Both the position numbers and the translations under genes were made by a program. A model generated the notes under the pieces. That model was given only the letters and a program-made list of their open reading frames with translations, did no database searches and was not told the origin of the DNA. From assembly GCA_036897095.1 (NCBI GenBank), contig JAYMSP010000005.1:62001-126000 (forward strand): a stretch of 64,000 nt of DNA, in the 5' to 3' direction. Numbering within the stretch: the stretch's first letter is position 1; each line of letters starts with the position of its first letter. Source of the DNA: Plantago elongata. Lineage: Eukaryota > Streptophyta > Magnoliopsida > Lamiales > Plantaginaceae. Of this stretch, positions 63,807 to 64,000 are shown piece after piece.

Positions 63807-64000
63807 CAGGAGATTAGGACGTTTGGCTGACCATTGTTTCTTGGTGGGGTGTGGTTTTATATAATGCCTTGATGATTGGGAGGCCTCATTGTTGTTGTAT
63901 TAGGAAGAAGTTCACATCTTCTTCATTTGATGTATTTTTGCTTCATTCAGAAATTGTAATGCATTTAATTCATCTTGTTTGCCCAGAATGATTCAGTTAC

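Overview
This is 64 kb of eudicot plant nuclear DNA. The evidence is intron-rich genes with GT-AG junctions, AT-rich intergenic DNA, plant-only gene families (a chloroplast Rubisco assembly factor and a JMJ16-type demethylase), and plant MITE, hAT and PIF/Harbinger elements. I cannot name the species. I joined exons by hand from splice signals and codon phase. All seven protein-coding genes read through without a frameshift.

Layout: (1) 0.7-4.0 kb, +, a plant-conserved helical protein of unknown function, 384 aa. (2) 5.0-5.8 kb, a damaged PIF/Harbinger remnant. (3) 6.4-7.8 kb, -, RAF1, one exon, 443 aa. (4) 8.6 kb, a tRNA-Ser relic without its anticodon arm. (5) 9.5-13.1 kb, +, L-threonine aldolase, nine coding exons, 359 aa. 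(6) 15.2-22.4 kb, -, JMJ16-type H3K4 demethylase, eleven coding exons, 1193 aa, with a spliced 5' leader. (7) 24.6-44.9 kb, -, exportin-4, 32 coding exons, 1169 aa, its introns enlarged by transposons. (8) 46.4-47.0 kb, -, a broken oxidoreductase fragment. (9) 48.1-48.7 kb, a Harbinger-like MITE, followed by about 0.8 kb of compositionally strange AT-rich DNA. (10) 50.8-57.5 kb, +, PP2A B'' regulatory subunit with EF-hands, twelve coding exons, 538 aa, with upstream ORFs. (11) 60.5-63.8 kb, +, ankyrin/GPCR-chaperone (ANKRD13-like) protein, two coding exons, 654 aa.

The genes are ordinary eukaryotic transcription units, not an operon, and share no obvious pathway. They cover Rubisco assembly, threonine breakdown, chromatin, nuclear transport, phosphatase targeting and a membrane-protein chaperone. 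Their order (unknown protein, RAF1, threonine aldolase, exportin-4, ankyrin protein) matches, from memory, a run of Arabidopsis chromosome 3 loci. The JMJ16-threonine aldolase pair matches neighbours on Arabidopsis chromosome 1. The window therefore looks like an unfractionated version of that block.

I found no undescribed multi-gene system. The most unusual items are the 0.8-kb tract with a RIP-like dinucleotide bias, a 952-bp hAT element with perfect target-site duplications carrying a host gene fragment (TYW3-like), the tRNA-Ser relic, and the conserved unknown gene.
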